Assembly: GCF_000383955.1 (NCBI RefSeq)
Contig: NZ_KB913013.1
Span: 4,855,694-4,919,693 of the forward strand
Length of the DNA stretch: 64,000 bases
Source of the DNA: Rudanella lutea DSM 19387
GTDB taxonomy: Bacteria; Bacteroidota; Bacteroidia; Cytophagales; Spirosomataceae
Direction: 5' to 3'
The position numbers and the translations under genes were made by a program. This document shows positions 7,378 to 16,012 of the stretch, piece by piece. The notes beneath the pieces are model-generated. The model did not search any database, was not told where the DNA came from, and worked only from the letters and a program-made list of their open reading frames with translations. Position 1 is the first letter of the stretch. The number at the start of each line of letters is the position of its first letter.

Positions 7378-8775
7378 TCACTCACTCAGCCGGAGTTGCA
7401 TAATCTGAATAAACCGGCCTTCTGGGCCCGCTACGTATCGGTTGTACACGAGCCGGTTGCCTTTGTTAGACCAAACCACGCCGTTGATGGGCCGGGTTTC
7501 GTCGGTTGAGCGGGGGGTAAGTCGTGTCGCCTGTCCGCTGTTCAGGTCGGTAACAAACACACTGTTGTCGGCTGCGTAAGCCACCCGGCTTCCGTCGGGG
7601 CTGAACGAAAACGGCGTCTGAATCGAGTGAGGCTGATGGGTGAGTTGCCGAATAGCCCCGCCGTTGGGCGACACCCCAAATACCTGCACCTGCTCGTTTT
7701 TATCCTTTGCCAGAAAGCCAATAAGCGCCCCGTCGGGGGTGGAGCGGAGCCAATGCCGGGGCCCTTCAATACCGCGTTCGGTAAACGTAATCCGGCGTTG
7801 TACGGTGCCAACGGGCGGGTTTGGGCGGGTGGTCGAGGTGCCTTCGAGGGGTTGGCCGGGCGCGGCAAGGGTGAGGTTGTCGGGCAGGTCGAGGACAAAC
7901 ACCTCGGTCACGGTTTGGTTGGCCCCGTTGCGCACATTGCCCTGAAACGCCAACGCCCGATGTTGGCGGCTGCCGTCGGGACGGGTGTAGCCCGCCCTGC
8001 CAATCCAGGTCTCGTCGAAGGCCCGATTGATTTCGTCGGTGCCGGGCGTGGGGTTTTCGGTGACGCGCGTTACCACGGCTGCAAACCATTCTCCGTCAAA
8101 GGCATCGGCTCCGTTGTTGTTGGGCACCTTCACGGCCCGCACGGGTGCCATCACGCCCACCATACGCAGGTCGGCCACGGTCGGGTCCGAGGCTGCAAGC
8201 CGTTCCATCACTTCATCGTTGTACGTAAAGCAGACCCATTGGCCGTCGGCACTCCAGCTATGCGCGTGGGTACCGCCCCGCAACGCCCCGGCCGTAAATG
8301 GGGGCGCGGTGTTGCGGCCGTCCAGAAAGTGAGGGTGGCCGGGCTTCTGCGTGTCGATCAGGACACCGGTGCGCCGGGTCATGGCGTAGGGCAACCGGGC
8401 GTCGGCGTTGCGGAGCCCGTGCAGAAACAGCACCTGCGCCTGCGTGGGCGAGAACGTAACGGCCCCCGCGCCCGGCCCGTGCGGAGTCTGGTTGGGGGTT
8501 TGGTACAGCAGCCGGTCTTCGCCCGTGTGTACGTTGACCATGCGGATACAGCAGGTTTGCCCCAGGTTGGTATCTACGTTGCGGGTATCGTACACCAACC
8601 ACGCATCATCGGGCGAAAACACCTGAATGTGGTTCAACGTGTGTCCGTGTGGGGCGTGGGTTAGCTGGGTTTCTGGCGGCATTCTGAACGGTCGACTGGC
8701 GAGAAGAAAAAGCAAAAGTAGCCCGCCCGTGAGGGCTTGCCAAACGGAAGCAAACGCGGAGGGCTTTACACTCAT
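7378..8775 (-). CDS. DUF3748/YidR-like propeller protein
   Basis: A 465-residue protein starting at the ATG (8773-8775) that overlaps the previous gene's stop as ATGA; a much longer frame extends upstream but runs through the neighbouring lyase gene and is not used. An N-terminal hydrophobic segment (about 10-30) acts as signal or anchor. The body carries several TolB/PD40-like blades (FSPDDAWLVYD, WSADGQWVCF, STPDGALIGF, SPDGSRVAYA). The overall pattern fits the DUF3748 family (E. coli YidR), whose molecular function is not established. As the last gene of the ceramidase/lyase unit it may bind a substrate or product in the periplasm. YidR neighbours in enterobacteria are also sugar-acid genes, but I cannot infer a reaction. 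Confidence 0.75.
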   Translation of the reverse strand: MSVKPSAFASVWQALTGGLLLLFLLASRPFRMPPETQLTHAPHGHTLNHIQVFSPDDAWLVYDTRNVDTNLGQTCCIRMVNVHTGEDRLLYQTPNQTPHGPGAGAVTFSPTQAQVLFLHGLRNADARLPYAMTRRTGVLIDTQKPGHPHFLDGRNTAPPFTAGALRGGTHAHSWSADGQWVCFTYNDEVMERLAASDPTVADLRMVGVMAPVRAVKVPNNNGADAFDGEWFAAVVTRVTENPTPGTDEINRAFDETWIGRAGYTRPDGSRQHRALAFQGNVRNGANQTVTEVFVLDLPDNLTLAAPGQPLEGTSTTRPNPPVGTVQRRITFTERGIEGPRHWLRSTPDGALIGFLAKDKNEQVQVFGVSPNGGAIRQLTHQPHSIQTPFSFSPDGSRVAYAADNSVFVTDLNSGQATRLTPRSTDETRPINGVVWSNKGNRLVYNRYVAGPEGRFIQIMQLRLSE

Positions 8776-9731
8776 GCGGGTTGTGGCATCAATACGGGTT
8801 CGATGGACAGATCGGCCTCCAGCTGGGCCAGGTCGCGGAGCATGGCATCGACGCGGGTGCAGAGGTCGGGCGTGAGCCGGTCTACTTTCCGGCGTGTGTA
8901 CAGGCTGATGGGGAGTCCGCGTTTCTGTAGGCTGTACTTCGCCAGGGTGGGGTAGGCCGTATGCACTAAGTCCATGGTTCTGTTCAGAAACTGCTGCACC
9001 CGTTTTACGGCTTTCTGCTGCGCAGGGTCGTTGTAATGGTTGCAGAGCCAGACAATCAGTTCGGGGTAAATATTGCCCTGAATGCACGACAGCCCGGCGG
9101 CCCCGGCCTTGAGCGACGATACTGCGTTGACCATGTAGGCATCGTATAGCCCAAACGGGTAGCCCTGTGCCACCGTCAACCGCCGATTTACTTCGGCCAG
9201 GTCGAGGCAGGTGTCTTTGTGGTAGATCAGCCGCCCGGTAGGCAGAATGTCGGCCAGAATGTCGGGGGTGATGAGTCGTTTGTACGGCACCGGGCATTCG
9301 TACATGCCGAGCGGTACGCCCTCGGTTTGGTCGATGAGTTGATGCAACCGGTCCAGAAACACCGCGTCGGACTCTTCGGGTGAGGCCAATTGGCTCGTAA
9401 TCACAATCACGGCCTGTACGCCGGTATCGTAAATGCGTTTTACAAAATCGGCCTGTACGGCAATGGGGCCGCCAAACGTGCCGGTCGATACAACGGGCAC
9501 CCGGCCATTGGTCCTATTAACCACCTGCCGGGTGATGGTGATGCGCTCAAAGCCTGTCAGCTCGTACATCTCGCTCGAAAGGCAGTTGGCAAAGAGGCCG
9601 GCCGCCCCGGTTTGCAGGTAAAAATCGGTGAGCGTAGCCAGACCCGGCAGGTCGACCGCACCCGTATCGGTAAACGGGGTCAGCATGACCGGCACAAAGC
9701 CGCGCGGTAACGAAGAAGGAGGAGTGGGCAT
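8772..9731 (-). CDS. Dihydrodipicolinate synthase / N-acetylneuraminate lyase family protein
   Basis: A 319-residue class I aldolase. The start chosen is ATG at 9729-9731 (MPTPPSSLPRG); a longer frame would add residues encoded only by the intergenic AATGAAC tandem repeat. Family landmarks: PVMLTPF near residue 14, the GAAGLFANCLSSEMYEL substrate loop in place of the usual G-T-T-G-E, a conserved Tyr in MYECPVPYKR, and the Schiff-base Lys in IYHKDT. True DapA is unlikely because the loop differs and the context is catabolic. Next to a sodium:solute symporter, a lyase acting on a 2-keto acid sugar such as a sialic acid or a keto-deoxy acid is plausible. Its stop overlaps the next gene (ATGA), indicating translational coupling. 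Confidence 0.8.
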   Translation of the reverse strand: MPTPPSSLPRGFVPVMLTPFTDTGAVDLPGLATLTDFYLQTGAAGLFANCLSSEMYELTGFERITITRQVVNRTNGRVPVVSTGTFGGPIAVQADFVKRIYDTGVQAVIVITSQLASPEESDAVFLDRLHQLIDQTEGVPLGMYECPVPYKRLITPDILADILPTGRLIYHKDTCLDLAEVNRRLTVAQGYPFGLYDAYMVNAVSSLKAGAAGLSCIQGNIYPELIVWLCNHYNDPAQQKAVKRVQQFLNRTMDLVHTAYPTLAKYSLQKRGLPISLYTRRKVDRLTPDLCTRVDAMLRDLAQLEADLSIEPVLMPQPA

Positions 9732-9758
9732 AGGTATAGGGGGGAATGGAGAATGGAC

Positions 9759-9793
9759 AATGAACAATGAACAGTGAACAACGAACAATGAAC
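9759..9793. repeat. AATGAAC-type tandem repeat
   Basis: Five or six degenerate copies of a 7-mer close to AATGAAC in the 194-bp gap between the symporter stop and the lyase start. The same unit forms the hairpin arms at 23339-23392. No complementary arm was found here, so this looks like half of such an element. Confidence 0.7.
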
Positions 9794-9880
9794 TGGATAC
9801 TGGCTTGATGGGAGCAACGCAATCCTGAGTATCAGTGCGAATATTGGCTACCGGTATGTATGCCACCGGAAGGCCGGCCA

Positions 9881-9925
9881 CCAAAAACGATAAACCAAAA
9901 ACTAAAAACGATAAACCCCAAACCC
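9881..9925. repeat. AAAAACGATAAACC direct repeats
   Basis: Two 14-nt copies (9883-9896 and 9904-9917) separated by related A-rich sequence, next to a GC-rich GGCCGGCC block at 9872-9879. The complement of this unit resembles the GGTTTTTAG tandem at 33338-33387 and the outer flanks of the element at 54350-54570. Confidence 0.65.
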
Positions 9926-11518
9926 CTACGCCGAAGCGGTTGTCTGGGGTTCAGCGGTTTGGGCTTGGGTGCCGCGGCCGCGCAGGCGAGTCAGCAGCAG
10001 GCCCGTCAGAAACAACGTAAGCGTACCCACCACCATAATCATGTTAGGGTGTAGCGGGCTGCGTAATTGCGCCATCGAGTCGGGGAGTTGGGCCGAAAGC
10101 GTCATCCAGACAATCACCAGCACGCCCACGATGGTAGCAATCAGAGCCTCGGCGTTGCGGGTCGTGCGGGAGATGATACCCAGCAGGAAGAGCCCCAGCA
10201 TACCCCCCGCAAAAATGCCCGAGAGCATCCACCAGATGTCGAGTACGCTTTTCACGCCAATCATGGCAATGCCCGTAAACATGCCCAGCACCCCAAACAC
10301 GGTGGTGGCAATGTACAGTACCCGCAACGATTGCTTATCCGTCAGCGCGCCCGACACGTACCGCTGATAAATGTCGACCGAGAAGACCGTAGCCGACGCA
10401 TTCATGCCTGAGCTGATGGTGCTCATGGCCGCCGACATAATGGCCGCCACAATGAGGCCCACCATTCCTGCCGGAACCTTGTTCACCATAAAATGCGGCA
10501 TGACCTTATCGCCCACGTCGGCCACACTGAGCGAAGCCGCCAACTGCCGAATGGCGTCCGGGTTGGCACCGGGCAAACGCTCGGTAGCCACCTGCATCCT
10601 GACGGCATTCAGCAGGTCGGGGTTAGCCTGATAGTAGGCGTACAGACTCGATCCGAGAAAAAAGAACAGCAGCGAGATAGGCACGTACAGGTACACGCAC
10701 AGCCAAACCGATTGGCTCGCTTCGCGCACCGAAGCCGTGGTGTGGTACCGCTGCACGTAGTTCTGATCCATCCCGAAGTTGTTCAGGTTCATAAAAAAGC
10801 CGTAGAGCAATACCACCCAGAACGTGGCCTGTGTAAAGTCGGGCGCGAAACTGCCTAAGCTAAACTTGTTGTCGGCCTGCCCAACCTCCACAATCTTCGA
10901 CAGCCCGCCGGGCATACCATCCACTACCAACCACAAAATCAGCACGGCCCCGCCGGTTTTGATGACACCCTGCGCTACTTCGGTCCAGATCACGGCCTCC
11001 ATACCGCCCAGCACGGTGTAAAAAATGATGCAGCTCCCCACCACCAGCATGATGGTAGCCATAGGGTAGCCGGTGAGGGCTTGCAGACTGAGTGCGATAC
11101 CGAAAAAGATGGATCCCATACGCGCCAGCTGCGTGAGCAGAAAACACACCACGGCGTAGGTGCGGGCCCAGGCCCCAAACCGATGTTCGAGGTGGGTGTA
11201 GGCCGATACCTCGCCCGTGCTGCGGTAAAACGGAATAAAAAACCGCGTGGCTACCCAGGCCGCCAGCGGCATGGAAAGGCTAAACACAAACGAATTCCAG
11301 TTGGAGCCGAAGGCTTTGCCCGGCACCCCCAGAAAGGTGTTGCTGCTCAGAAACGTAGCGTAGATCGACAGGCCGATGGCCCAACCCGGAATTTTGCCCG
11401 AAGCGGTCGTGAACTGATCGGCGTTCTGGTTTTTGCGGGAAAAGTAAATACCCACAGCCACCATCCCGACCAGGTAGGCCGCTATAATGCTCAGGTCTAT
11501 GATGGGGAGTGTCTTCAT
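9926..11518 (-). CDS. Sodium:solute symporter (SSS family)
   Basis: A 530-residue, strongly hydrophobic inner-membrane protein with about 13-14 predicted helices. Typical SSS features are the N-terminal FSRKNQNADQFTTASGKIPGW region, the SNTFLGVPG segment, GGMEAVIWTEVAQ (the family signature around helix 5), and a later SAAMSTISSGMNASATVFSVDIY stretch corresponding to the sodium-binding helix 8 region. It would import a sugar or sugar acid with sodium. Its start overlaps the stop of the PqaA-like gene (ATGA), and a lyase-family gene follows after 194 bp of repeats. Family members near such lyases often carry sialic acid or related acids, but the substrate cannot be read from sequence. Confidence 0.88.
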   Translation of the reverse strand: MKTLPIIDLSIIAAYLVGMVAVGIYFSRKNQNADQFTTASGKIPGWAIGLSIYATFLSSNTFLGVPGKAFGSNWNSFVFSLSMPLAAWVATRFFIPFYRSTGEVSAYTHLEHRFGAWARTYAVVCFLLTQLARMGSIFFGIALSLQALTGYPMATIMLVVGSCIIFYTVLGGMEAVIWTEVAQGVIKTGGAVLILWLVVDGMPGGLSKIVEVGQADNKFSLGSFAPDFTQATFWVVLLYGFFMNLNNFGMDQNYVQRYHTTASVREASQSVWLCVYLYVPISLLFFFLGSSLYAYYQANPDLLNAVRMQVATERLPGANPDAIRQLAASLSVADVGDKVMPHFMVNKVPAGMVGLIVAAIMSAAMSTISSGMNASATVFSVDIYQRYVSGALTDKQSLRVLYIATTVFGVLGMFTGIAMIGVKSVLDIWWMLSGIFAGGMLGLFLLGIISRTTRNAEALIATIVGVLVIVWMTLSAQLPDSMAQLRSPLHPNMIMVVGTLTLFLTGLLLTRLRGRGTQAQTAEPQTTASA

Positions 11519-12882
11519 TTCAGGAATACCTCGTCATTATCGGTCAGAAACATGCGGGTGCTTTCGGTGTAGGTGCCACCATTTGGTGCTTTGTACTTCA
11601 GGTCGACGTAAAAGGCACGATAGCCACTGCCCGGAAACGCTTCGGTCAGGTTTATTTTGGCCTGATTGGCGATCCCCAGCGATTTGCCGGTCCATTTTTC
11701 GTCCTGAAAAATCCGGTCGGCCGAGGTGGCCGACCAGACGGTCACGTCCTGAAGTGCATCGGGTGTGGCGGTCAGGGTCAGGTTTACGCCGGTTTTGGTG
11801 GGCGTTACCGTCCATTGGCAGGCGGGGTACGGCTTTTTGCTCAGGGTAGTCCCGAAAAAGGCGCTCAGGGCACCAAGGGCCTGCCGCTTATCGCCGAGGT
11901 CGTGGCCTACGTTGGGGACATAGTGGATAAAGTTCTGCCCCGGAATCTCGCCGAGGTAGTGCTTCACCGCGTCTACGGTCCAGTACTCATCGTTGGTGCC
12001 CATAAACAGCATTTTGGGCATGGTGAGTTTTTTTCGATAGGCGTAGGGGTCAATCATTTCGGTAACGGCACTGCCGGCCTTACTGTGTACCGTCTGCGGA
12101 ATTTCGAGTTTTACGTAATCTTCAATCTGCTCGCTGTACTTGTTCCAGCTTTTCATCTGGTAGTCGAGGTTCACGGGCATGTTCAGAATATCAATGACCA
12201 TTGGGGCAATGGCTACTACGCGCTTGTCGCTGGCACCGGTGAGCCAGGTGGTCCAGCCGCGTTTCGAGGCTCCCGACACCACAAACCCGTTGATGGGTTT
12301 CTGGAGCGTTTTGGTCGAAAACTCCTGCATGGCGTCCATAGCCCGCACGGCACTTTTTACCATCGGGAACAGCAGTGGCCAGCTGTAGTCGCCATCTTTT
12401 TTGAACTGATGGAGGGTGTACGAGATGAGCGCGTCTTCGGTCAGGTTGTCGTACAACGGTTGGTTGGGGGTTTGGCGCAGCACGGCCACAACGGCCTTGT
12501 TGCCCGTAGCGACCGCACTCATAGCCCGGTTGAATCCGTCTTCGCGGCCATTCCAGCGGGGCTCACCTTCTTTGATGGAGCCGCCCGTAATGAAAAGCAT
12601 GGCCTCCGTATGCTGCACGTCTTTAGGCACCAGAATCGTGAGCTGATGTTTCCAGATGTGGTTACGCCAGTTCTGGGAGGTCAGCAGGATTTCGTAGGCC
12701 GTAATATCGCCATAGGTGTAGCTGTCTTTCTGCTGCCACGCAAAGGTTTGGTCCCCATTGCGGAGGTAGCTTTCGAGGGCTGTCGATGGCGTAATTTTGG
12801 GTTTGGGGGCTGGCCGCTCGAACGCAAAAAGCGCTACCAGCAGGCAACCCAGAATAGACAGGCGTAAGGGGTTCAGGTTCAT
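11515..12882 (-). CDS. PhoPQ-activated pathogenicity-related (PqaA-like) protein
   Basis: A 455-residue exported protein. The N-terminus (LRLSILGCLLVALFAF) is a signal or anchor. The body is a recognisable PhoPQ_related domain: TPSTALESYL, LTILVPKDVQHTEAMLFITGG, the nucleophile-elbow-like VSGASKRGWTTWL, IVIDILNMP-type segment, and a late VPNVGHDL that could supply a histidine. The fold resembles alpha/beta hydrolases, with a C-terminal Ig-like part (VNLTLTATPDA). The family is named from Salmonella and Dictyostelium members, but its enzymatic reaction is not established. It lies 20 bp after the ceramidase-family gene and overlaps the symporter start, so it belongs to the same catabolic operon. 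Confidence 0.85.
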   Translation of the reverse strand: MNLNPLRLSILGCLLVALFAFERPAPKPKITPSTALESYLRNGDQTFAWQQKDSYTYGDITAYEILLTSQNWRNHIWKHQLTILVPKDVQHTEAMLFITGGSIKEGEPRWNGREDGFNRAMSAVATGNKAVVAVLRQTPNQPLYDNLTEDALISYTLHQFKKDGDYSWPLLFPMVKSAVRAMDAMQEFSTKTLQKPINGFVVSGASKRGWTTWLTGASDKRVVAIAPMVIDILNMPVNLDYQMKSWNKYSEQIEDYVKLEIPQTVHSKAGSAVTEMIDPYAYRKKLTMPKMLFMGTNDEYWTVDAVKHYLGEIPGQNFIHYVPNVGHDLGDKRQALGALSAFFGTTLSKKPYPACQWTVTPTKTGVNLTLTATPDALQDVTVWSATSADRIFQDEKWTGKSLGIANQAKINLTEAFPGSGYRAFYVDLKYKAPNGGTYTESTRMFLTDNDEVFLK

Positions 12883-12902
12883 GGTTCAGATTGGTGATAG
12901 GC

Positions 12903-14171
12903 TTACCGGTACGCATCGGCGGCCGGGGCATTGGCAATCAGTTTGAGGGCTTCGTCCATAAAAATCTCGGCGGTGTTTTCGCCTAAGCTCGTGCGACTGA
13001 TGTAGTCATAACGCCGGAAGCTCCTGAAATCTACTTTTGTGAGCATATAGCCGAAGGCATCGTTGGTGAGCCCAAACAGCATAGGGGCCGTAGCGCGCAT
13101 TTGCCGCTTGAGGTAGAAGCCAATATTGGGCAGGGCTTCGCCCGGAATGGTGAGCACCTGCGCCGTGCCAATCGTGAGCAGATTCACCTGCGCGGCCACC
13201 TTGTCGCCGGGCAAAACCGGGTACTTCAGGGGTGAGTTTTTGACAATGTACTTCATCACGTCCGACTCAATCGGAAACGTAACCGACCGGGTGGCACAGG
13301 TGAGCGACGGGTTCGGTTGCGCCGGGGCCGACCCGATAATCCGCAGGGCTTCGTCGGCCAGAAGTTCGCCAATCCGGATGCATTCTTCCCAGGTGTTGGC
13401 TTCTTTGCCCTCGGGCCGCCGGTTGTCGGCCGTGACCATGCCGCCCTGCGCTCCGTTGACAAACAGGGCCACACCCCCAACGTTAGCCTCGATCCGGTCG
13501 TACAGCGGGCCGCAGAGGTCGGGACTCAGAATACCCCGGCCCGATCCAATCACTTCGGGGTGAATGGCGTAGTTCACAAGCGTTGCAATGGGTTTACCCA
13601 CGTCGGGGCCGGTACTGGCTAGGGCCTGAATCACCCCGCAGCGCGGATCGTAGAGGTCGGGGGCATAGTAGTTGTAGGCAATCTGCCCTTTGGCTTCGCC
13701 CACGGCCACGCGCAGGGTTGCCGGGCGGAGGTTGGTGCGGGCTTCGTTGACGGCCTCGGCCATGGCACGCACACACCGGTCCAGGTACGGCATGTCGGCA
13801 AATGACTGGCCTTTTTCGTTTGGAAACGCGTAGGCATCGGGGCCACTGTGGGTGTGGGTAGCCGCAATGAGAATGTTTTCGGGTGGAATGCCCCCAATCA
13901 GCGATCGCGCCCGATTGCCCAGTACCGAGGGCCAGCCCAGGTTATCAATGCTCACTACGGCAACGCGGGTGCCGTTTTTTTCAAACACCACGGCCCGCAC
14001 CCACAGGTCGCCCTGTTTGCGGGTGGCCGGTTGGGGGGTACCAATACCGCCCGAAACGGGTAGCAGTGGGTCTGGGGTGATAAGCCGACGGGCGGCCCCG
14101 GCCTTGAAATCCTGCGCTTCGGTGTTAAGGCTCAGCAGGCAGGCAATGAAATAGACAATCCACGTTCGCAT
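12903..14171 (-). CDS. Neutral/alkaline ceramidase N-terminal-domain protein
   Basis: A 422-residue protein with a signal peptide (ending near TEAQ). It carries the N-terminal domain of neutral/alkaline ceramidases: RRLITPDP, the zinc-site motif AATHTHSGPDAY, a second histidine in VNYAIHPEVIG, and FVNGAQGGM. Neutral ceramidases hydrolyse the amide of ceramide using zinc; full-length enzymes have about 650-700 residues and a C-terminal Ig-like domain that is missing here. Many Bacteroidetes proteins share only this domain and their substrates are not known. Context (SusC/SusD, symporter, lyase family) suggests a glycolipid or an amide-bearing sugar. It begins 146 bp after SusD, past a probable partial terminator. 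Confidence 0.82.
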   Translation of the reverse strand: MRTWIVYFIACLLSLNTEAQDFKAGAARRLITPDPLLPVSGGIGTPQPATRKQGDLWVRAVVFEKNGTRVAVVSIDNLGWPSVLGNRARSLIGGIPPENILIAATHTHSGPDAYAFPNEKGQSFADMPYLDRCVRAMAEAVNEARTNLRPATLRVAVGEAKGQIAYNYYAPDLYDPRCGVIQALASTGPDVGKPIATLVNYAIHPEVIGSGRGILSPDLCGPLYDRIEANVGGVALFVNGAQGGMVTADNRRPEGKEANTWEECIRIGELLADEALRIIGSAPAQPNPSLTCATRSVTFPIESDVMKYIVKNSPLKYPVLPGDKVAAQVNLLTIGTAQVLTIPGEALPNIGFYLKRQMRATAPMLFGLTNDAFGYMLTKVDFRSFRRYDYISRTSLGENTAEIFMDEALKLIANAPAADAYR

Positions 14172-14218
14172 ACGGATGAGAATGGATAATGACCTACAAA
14201 AAGCAACGAGGTCTTATC

Positions 14219-14270
14219 GGACAAAAAAGAACTCAAAGCCGCCCTTGGGTACGATAAGGTCGACTTTGAG
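14219..14270 (-). terminator. Partial intrinsic terminator after SusD
   Basis: Read on the - strand, CTCAAAG (14264-14270) pairs with CTTTGAG (14232-14238), with an inner CCTT/AAGG pair, followed by TTCTTTTTTG. It lies 48 bp after the SusD stop and 48 bp before the ceramidase gene, so it probably lowers expression of the downstream enzymes relative to SusC/SusD. Confidence 0.6.
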
Positions 14271-14273
14271 ATC

Positions 14274-14298
14274 CCCCCTCCTGAGTTTAAGGAGGGGG
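14274..14298. repeat. CCCCCTCCT...AGGAGGGGG hairpin element
   Basis: A perfect 9-bp inverted repeat (14274-14282, 14290-14298) with a 7-nt loop. The sequence, with the flanking GGGTGG tail, is related to the elements at 29608-29745, so it is one of a dispersed C/G-run repeat family. Confidence 0.65.
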
Positions 14299-14317
14299 TA
14301 AGAGGGTGGCGATTTAC

Positions 14318-15961
14318 TTACCAGGGCTTGCCGGTGCCTTGCACGACCCACGGCTTCGACCAGGCACTGTTTTTTCCGTCTGACTGGGAATTGGTGGTCA
14401 TTTCGAGTTTCTCGATGGCCGATGCTGAGTTGGCCTTGTTGAGGTTCAGCTCGTCGCGCATGTAGTAAAACCGGAGCGGAATGGCTTTGCGCTTGGCTGC
14501 CGGTCCCGAATTGAGCGCGGGCAGGCCCGTCCGGCGGTAGTCGAACCACGACTCGGTGGCGCTCGTCCAGCTGGCAATCCATTTCTGACCCATCACCTGC
14601 GCCAGTGTGCCATCGTAGGCAACGCCTTTCTGGGCAATAAACGCATTGTAACTGCTGGCAAGGCCCCAGGCGGTGAGTGAGGCCCGTACACCGGCCTCGT
14701 AATGCGTTTTGGCATCGCCCACAGCCCACCCTTTCTGGGCGGCTTCGGCCAGAATAAACCGAACCTCGGCGGCCGACATGAGCCGGGCCTTGAGCAAGGT
14801 GCCCTTGGCCTGCATATAGATCTCGTTGAGATACGATACGTGCGGGTTCACCGACGTTTGGCCGGGTGTGGGGTTGAAATTATACGTCGACGGAAGCTGC
14901 GAAACGCTCGCGGGCAGGCCCACGTAGTTCGGGTCAGTATCAATTGGAGTGTTGCCCACTTTATCGGGCGAGAGCAACCGGATTCCGTTCACAATTTTAT
15001 CGGTACCCGCGGGTAGGGAAGCATCGACCGACAGCGGCACCTCCACTTTTTTGGCCCAGATAGCCAGGCGCGGGTCGTTGGTTGCCTGCATGGGTTTAAC
15101 GAGGGTAGCCCCCATTTTAATCCGGCGGTAGTTGCTGCCGCTGATGTCAAACACCGTGTTCGACGGCCAGGCATCGTTGGCGTTGTTGCCCACATACGCC
15201 ATCGTGGCATCGGCCGAGGCATCGTCGATAATGGGGTTTTGCGCCAGGTTAGCCATAATCTTCTCAATACCCGCCTTGGCTATATCGGGCTGCTTGGCCG
15301 AAATCCGCATGAAGTACCGAAGCCGGAGCGAGTTGGCGAATTTTTGCCACTTGGCGGGGTCACCAGCGTAGTACACATCTACGTTCTCGACAATGCTGGA
15401 ATAGGCACTTTTGGGTTTCGAGAGCAGGGTGTTGGCTTTTTCCAGATCGGCCAGAATACCCGCGTAAATCGTACCCTGATCGTCGTATTTGGGGGCAATA
15501 AACTCCGTACCCCCCTGCTCACCCTTGAGGGCGTTGGTGTAGGGGGCATCGCCCCAAAGGTCGGTGATGAGGCCAAACAGGTACGACTTCATGACGAGAG
15601 CCACACCCTGCTGAAACTCCAGATTCTGCTCCACAGCCCGCTTGTACAGGAGTTCGTTGTTGCGGAGTTGGTCGTAGTACGGGGTCCAGCTTTGGTCGCC
15701 CCCCCAGTCGTAGTCGTTATGCCCGTTAAACCAGGCATCTTTCTGGGTGTGCTGCACCACCCCGGCAATATCCTGGAACCCTAAGTTGGTGTACAGTTTG
15801 GCCGTTTCGGTGAGCACGGTGGGCATAATCAGGTTGGGGTTTACGGCCCCGGCCTGCACACCGTTGGGGTTGACGTTGAGTTCGGTGAGGTCTTTGCACG
15901 AAACCAGCAGCGTCGTCAGAATACCCAGGCAGGCTATTATTTTTTTCGATTGCGTTTTCAT
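14318..15961 (-). CDS. SusD/RagB-like nutrient-binding lipoprotein (locus 1)
   Basis: A 547-residue outer-membrane lipoprotein. The start used (15959-15961) gives a signal peptide with lipobox LLVSC; a 17-codon upstream extension is not needed. It contains the SusD-like_2 pattern: LNVNPNGVQ after the lipid Cys, GVVQHTQKDAWFNGHNDYDWGG, the LITDLWGDAPYTNALKG segment and the C-terminal WIASWTSATESWFDYRRTGLP motif. SusD proteins sit on top of the SusC barrel and capture glycans or other nutrients. The gene begins 51 bp after the SusC stop, as usual for the pair. The ligand is not evident; the operon contents favour a lipid-linked or acidic sugar. Confidence 0.93.
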   Translation of the reverse strand: MKTQSKKIIACLGILTTLLVSCKDLTELNVNPNGVQAGAVNPNLIMPTVLTETAKLYTNLGFQDIAGVVQHTQKDAWFNGHNDYDWGGDQSWTPYYDQLRNNELLYKRAVEQNLEFQQGVALVMKSYLFGLITDLWGDAPYTNALKGEQGGTEFIAPKYDDQGTIYAGILADLEKANTLLSKPKSAYSSIVENVDVYYAGDPAKWQKFANSLRLRYFMRISAKQPDIAKAGIEKIMANLAQNPIIDDASADATMAYVGNNANDAWPSNTVFDISGSNYRRIKMGATLVKPMQATNDPRLAIWAKKVEVPLSVDASLPAGTDKIVNGIRLLSPDKVGNTPIDTDPNYVGLPASVSQLPSTYNFNPTPGQTSVNPHVSYLNEIYMQAKGTLLKARLMSAAEVRFILAEAAQKGWAVGDAKTHYEAGVRASLTAWGLASSYNAFIAQKGVAYDGTLAQVMGQKWIASWTSATESWFDYRRTGLPALNSGPAAKRKAIPLRFYYMRDELNLNKANSASAIEKLEMTTNSQSDGKNSAWSKPWVVQGTGKPW

Positions 15962-16012
15962 GAGGTACGTGATTTTGGGTTGGTCGTTGTACACTGTACA
16001 GCGTACATTCAT

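Noticed and set aside
8776-9297. Upstream extension of the DUF3748 gene to 639 codons
   Set aside because: The extension runs through the lyase-family gene in another frame and is low-complexity basic sequence; the ATG at 8773-8775 gives a membrane segment and ATGA coupling.
11509-12867. A 452-codon + strand frame opposite the PqaA-like gene
   Set aside because: Antisense shadow; the - strand product has signal peptide and family motifs.
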